DNA of 8,495 nucleotides from Actinomycetota bacterium (GTDB taxonomy: Bacteria; Actinomycetota; CADDZG01; WHSQ01): assembly GCA_016781115.1 (NCBI GenBank), contig JADDQX010000094.1, forward strand, positions 1-8,495. Direction: 5' to 3'. The notes under the pieces were generated by a model, which was not told the DNA's origin, did not search any database, and worked only from the letters and a program-made list of their open reading frames with translations. The position numbers and the translations under genes were made by a program. The number at the start of each line of letters is the position of its first letter. Positions within the stretch are counted from its first letter, which is position 1. Positions 5,712 through 8,495 of the stretch are shown one piece after another.

Positions 5712-6452
5712 CTAGGGCCTGCGCGCCAGCAGCATGATGCGGCGCCGGGTGAAGACCCAGTCGTCTCCGTCGCGTTCGAAGTCCATACCGGTCTCGGCCC
5801 CGAATCTCTCCACGAAGTCTCTGGTCGCGTCGATGCGCTCCTGGGGGAACTCGCCGGGCCACATCCACTTCGAGAAGCGGCTCTGATCCTCGTAGAGGCG
5901 CTCGTCGGCGATCTCGAGACCGGCCGCCATGACTATGGCGTGGAAGGCGGACGGGGGCCGGGACATCGCGTGGGATGGGTCCCGGATCACCTCGAGCTCG
6001 TTCATGAACGCGATCTCCTCGTAGCTCTCCGTGGCCGCCTGGTCCACGATCAGAACGTGGCCGTCGCCGGCGCAGACCCTCCTCATCTCCATCACGAACG
6101 GGACGGGCTCGAAGACGTGATGGAGAGCCTGAGCCGAGGTGACGAGGCCGAGCGAACGGCTCCGGAATGGCAACCGGGCGCCGTCACCGAGCACGAGGTT
6201 CAGGAACGGATACCTCCGGGCCCCCTCCCGCAACATGCCCTCCGTCAGATCGAGCGCCACGAGGCGCGCGGCGTGACCTTCGAACAGCGCGAGGAAGTTC
6301 CCGGTGCCGGCGCCCACCTCCAGGACGGTGTCTTCGCGCCGGACGCGCGAGAACTCCACCACGCCCATGTTGTCGAAGCGGCCCGCGCTGCGGGCCGCGA
6401 AGCCCTTGGCGGCGCGATCGAACTCCTGGTTCAGCATCTCGCGGTGCGTCAT
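5712..6452 (-). CDS. Class I SAM-dependent methyltransferase (Methyltransf_11 / UbiE-like)
   Basis: A 246-residue cytoplasmic methyltransferase. Numbered from the chosen start, it has motif I VLEVGAGTG (43-51), the acidic ribose-binding position in VALDLTEGM (Asp68), GDGARLPF (90-97) and the post-motif segment SAQALHHV (106-113). The core is like UbiE/Coq5-type small-molecule methyltransferases, but the substrate cannot be inferred. I chose the ATG at 6452, one nucleotide after the mnmA stop. A longer reading from TTG at 6503 would add a proline-rich, non-conserved 17 residues inside mnmA. No clear ribosome-binding site precedes the ATG, so translation is probably coupled to mnmA. It is the last gene of the desulfurase-mnmA operon. 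A role in tRNA modification is possible from position but not shown by any motif. Confidence 0.88.
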   Translation of the reverse strand: MTHREMLNQEFDRAAKGFAARSAGRFDNMGVVEFSRVRREDTVLEVGAGTGNFLALFEGHAARLVALDLTEGMLREGARRYPFLNLVLGDGARLPFRSRSLGLVTSAQALHHVFEPVPFVMEMRRVCAGDGHVLIVDQAATESYEEIAFMNELEVIRDPSHAMSRPPSAFHAIVMAAGLEIADERLYEDQSRFSKWMWPGEFPQERIDATRDFVERFGAETGMDFERDGDDWVFTRRRIMLLARRP

Positions 6453-6453
6453 C

Positions 6454-7542
6454 TCAGGCGGTGGCGAGAGCGGGCACGGTCGAGGAGATGACGCCTCCGC
6501 CAAACAGCAGGTCCGGCTCCTCGAAGGAGTAGAACGCGGCAGACTGACCGGGAGCGATGGCTCGCACCGGCGTCGCGTACTCGATGCCTACCGCGCCGTC
6601 GCCGACACTCACGATCCTTCCCTCGTTCACCTCGCCGTGCGCCCGATGCTGGATCAAGACGTGGTCTCCGGGCGCAGGTGGGTGGACGACGAAGCTGCTC
6701 TCCGCCGCGCTGAAGCCAGATACCTCGAGCCGCTCGGGGCCCCCGACATGGAGCGTGTTGGTCGCCGCGTCGATGGATGTGACGAAGACCGGAACGCCGA
6801 GCGCGATGCCGAGTCCCTTGCGCTGCCCGACCGTGTAGCGGGCGATGCCGCGGTGGCGGCCGACCACGCTGCCCCCCTCGTCCACAACGGGCCCCGGCTC
6901 CGGCGCGATGTTCTCGTCGATGTACGCGCCGAGGTCTCCGTCTCTCACGAAGCAGATCTCTTGCGAGTCCGGCTTACGCGCTGTCCGGAGGCCGAGCTGC
7001 TCGGCGACGGCGCGGGTCTCGCTCTTCCTCATCTCGCCCACCGGGAACAGCGTGTGCGCCAGCTCCCGCTGGGACAGCATCCACAAGACGTACGACTGGT
7101 CCTTCGCTCCATCGACGCCCCGCAGGAGCTCGAACCTCCCGCCGCGAGAACGCACCCGGGCGTAGTGGCCGGTCGCAAGCACGTCCGCCCCCAGCGCCTC
7201 AGCACGCTCGAGCAGGGCACCGAACTTCACCCATTGGTTGCAACGCACGCAGGGGTTCGGCGTCCGGCCCTGCGCGTAGTCCTCGTGGAAGTTGCGAACG
7301 ACGGTATCTTCGAAGTGCTCCGCGAAGTTGAGGACGTAGAAGGGGATGCCCAAGACGTCGGCCACTCGGCGTGCGTCCTCCGCGGCACCCAGGTTGCAAC
7401 AACCGGAGTTGTTGTTGGCGGCCTCACCTCGCCACAGCTTGAGCATGATGCCGGTGACGTCGTAGCCCTGGTCGACGAGGCGGGCCGCGGCCACCGACGA
7501 GTCGACCCCGCCCGACATGGCGACCACTGCCTTCTTTCTCAT
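6454..7542 (-). CDS. mnmA: tRNA-specific 2-thiouridylase MnmA (TrmU)
   Basis: A 362-residue enzyme that activates U34 of tRNA-Lys, -Glu and -Gln with ATP and inserts sulfur to give 2-thiouridine. Numbered from Met at 7542, it has the PP-loop SGGVDSS (10-16), GCCNLGAAEDARRVAD (47-62), the first catalytic Cys98 in TPNPCVRCN, ATGHYARV (123-130), the acceptor Cys197 in DSQEICFV, the YTVGQRKGLG loop (236-245) and a C-terminal beta-barrel domain. All key residues are present and the length is normal. The start overlaps the desulfurase stop as ATGA. A GTG 45 nt upstream would add residues unlike the family and was not used. The upstream desulfurase is probably its direct sulfur donor, as in the Bacillus YrvO-MnmA pair, where no Tus relay is needed. 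Confidence 0.97.
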   Translation of the reverse strand: MRKKAVVAMSGGVDSSVAAARLVDQGYDVTGIMLKLWRGEAANNNSGCCNLGAAEDARRVADVLGIPFYVLNFAEHFEDTVVRNFHEDYAQGRTPNPCVRCNQWVKFGALLERAEALGADVLATGHYARVRSRGGRFELLRGVDGAKDQSYVLWMLSQRELAHTLFPVGEMRKSETRAVAEQLGLRTARKPDSQEICFVRDGDLGAYIDENIAPEPGPVVDEGGSVVGRHRGIARYTVGQRKGLGIALGVPVFVTSIDAATNTLHVGGPERLEVSGFSAAESSFVVHPPAPGDHVLIQHRAHGEVNEGRIVSVGDGAVGIEYATPVRAIAPGQSAAFYSFEEPDLLFGGGVISSTVPALATA

Positions 7543-8495
7543 GCGGCCCGCCGCGCCCGGCGGACGATGTCCGGAAGCCTCTCGCACAACGCGTCGACGT
7601 CTGCCTCCGTTGAGGGTCTTCCAAGGCTGAAGCGGAGGCTGCCTTCAGCGCGCTTCCTGTCGATCCCCATCGCGAGGAGCACGTGCGAGGGATCCAGCGC
7701 CCCGGACGCGCAGGCCGAACCAGACGAACAAGCGATGCCGGAAGCGTCCAGCAGCAGGAGCAGCGTCTCTCCCTCGGCGCCGGGGAAAGAGATATTGAGC
7801 GTGCCCGGCACGCGCCGCTCGAGGTCGCCGTTCACCACCGCGTCCGGAACATCGTGCGTGATCCGCTCCAGCATGCGGTTGCGAAGCGCGACCAGCCTCT
7901 CGGCCTTTTCGTCTACCTCCTTCGCTGCGATCTCGGCTGCAAGGCCGAATCCCGCGATGCCGGCGACGTTGAGCGTGCCCGACCGCAGTCCGCGCTCCTG
8001 GCCGCCCCCGTGGAGGATGGATTCCACCGCAACCCCGGAGCGAACAAAGAGGGCACCCACGCCCTTCTGGCCGCCGACCTTGTGCGCCGCGAAAGCCGCT
8101 AGGTCGACTCCCCACGCATGCACGTCGACCCGGAGGTTCCCGAGGGCCTGTACCGCATCCGTGTGGACGAGCGCATGTGGACCCGTTTCGTGCACCGCGG
8201 CCGCGATCGCCGCGATGTCCTGAACCGTGCCGACCTCGTTGTTCACCGTCATCACCGATACGAGGATGGTGGAGGGGCGGACGAGGGATGCGACCGCGTC
8301 GGGATCGACGAGACCCGCGGCGGAGACCGGAGCTATCGAGAGGTCGAAGCCCTGCCCCCTCAGCCATTCGGCTACATCCAGGACGGCGTGGTGCTCGAAC
8401 GCGCTGACGATGATGTGGTTGCCATTTCCTCGCAGCTTGGCCGCGGCCCCCTTGAGGGCCAAGTTGTCGGCTTCGGTGCCGCCTGCCGTGAACAC
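7539..8495 (-). CDS. Cysteine desulfurase, NifS/IscS family (5' end outside window)
   Basis: The C-terminal 318 residues of a PLP-dependent cysteine desulfurase; roughly the first 70 residues lie beyond the right edge. In fragment numbering, visible motifs are FTAGGTEADNLAL (2-14), EHHAV (34-38, with the PLP-stacking His35), NNEVGT (85-90), HTDAVQALG (111-119, PLP contacts Asp113 and Gln116), the PLP lysine Lys139 in AAHKVGGQKGVG, RSGTLN (171-176) and the catalytic loop SSGSACASG (257-265) with Cys262. A second Cys (256) lies just before the loop. The usual HKxxGPKG reads HKVGGQKG here. It converts L-cysteine to alanine and passes persulfide sulfur on. Its ATGA overlap with mnmA points to tRNA thiolation as its main duty, although supply of Fe-S cluster assembly cannot be excluded. 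No IscU or SufU gene is in the window. Confidence 0.95.
   Translation of the reverse strand: MFTAGGTEADNLALKGAAAKLRGNGNHIIVSAFEHHAVLDVAEWLRGQGFDLSIAPVSAAGLVDPDAVASLVRPSTILVSVMTVNNEVGTVQDIAAIAAAVHETGPHALVHTDAVQALGNLRVDVHAWGVDLAAFAAHKVGGQKGVGALFVRSGVAVESILHGGGQERGLRSGTLNVAGIAGFGLAAEIAAKEVDEKAERLVALRNRMLERITHDVPDAVVNGDLERRVPGTLNISFPGAEGETLLLLLDASGIACSSGSACASGALDPSHVLLAMGIDRKRAEGSLRFSLGRPSTEADVDALCERLPDIVRRARRAA

Noticed and set aside
6450..6503. A longer N-terminus for the methyltransferase from TTG at 6503
   Set aside because: The added residues are proline-rich and overlap mnmA by about 50 nt; the ATG at 6452 sits at the expected coupled position.
7540..7587. A longer N-terminus for MnmA from GTG at 7587
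   Set aside because: The extra 15 residues precede the normal family N-terminus (RKKAVVAMSGGVDSS), while the ATG at 7542 forms a classic ATGA overlap.
6304..8223. A 639-codon plus-strand open frame
   Set aside because: It runs antisense across the methyltransferase, mnmA and desulfurase genes, all well supported on the other strand.

Overview
The window is high-GC DNA with almost no gaps between genes. It is most likely chromosome from a member of the Actinomycetota, perhaps an uncultured or deep-branching line. The reasons are long open antisense frames typical of GC-rich codon use, GTG starts, a -10 box of TANNNT type, hairpin terminators without a clear U-tract, and the gathering of a cysteine desulfurase, mnmA and ligA in one neighbourhood, as seen in many actinobacteria. 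This placement is an inference. The window has no rRNA or tRNA gene, CRISPR array, transposase or phage gene.

Left end (1-1520): a minus-strand lipid operon reads leftward from a recognisable promoter at 1493-1520. It holds a short-chain dehydrogenase/reductase, then a MaoC-like FAS1-type dehydratase subunit starting directly after its stop codon, then the first seven codons of a third gene that overlaps by ATGA and leaves the window. The order suggests the reductase and hydratase steps of a fatty-acyl-CoA or acyl-ACP pathway.

Centre-left (1591-2705): the most unusual part. A stretch of about 240 nt on the plus strand has no convincing ORF but folds by eye into several long helices, including a compact three-way junction. 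Near its 5' end are 16 nt that can pair without interruption with the 3' end of 16S rRNA. It ends in a perfect 14-bp hairpin. I call it a candidate structured non-coding RNA. The same hairpin lies just past the stop of a convergent minus-strand pair: a PsiE-like membrane protein followed with no gap by a small VOC/glyoxalase-fold protein.

Centre (2706-5048): a spacer with a perfect inverted repeat, then complete ligA (NAD-dependent DNA ligase) on the minus strand. Its OB-fold motif has Ala where Arg is usual. A 126-bp divergent spacer follows, holding a plausible leaderless promoter for the next gene.

Right (5049-8495): a plus-strand MOSC-domain protein converges on a minus-strand operon transcribed from the right edge: cysteine desulfurase (5' end cut off by the window), mnmA (ATGA overlap) and a class I SAM methyltransferase (1-nt gap). 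The first two together supply the sulfur for 2-thiouridine at the tRNA wobble position. The methyltransferase is translated with them, but its substrate is unknown.
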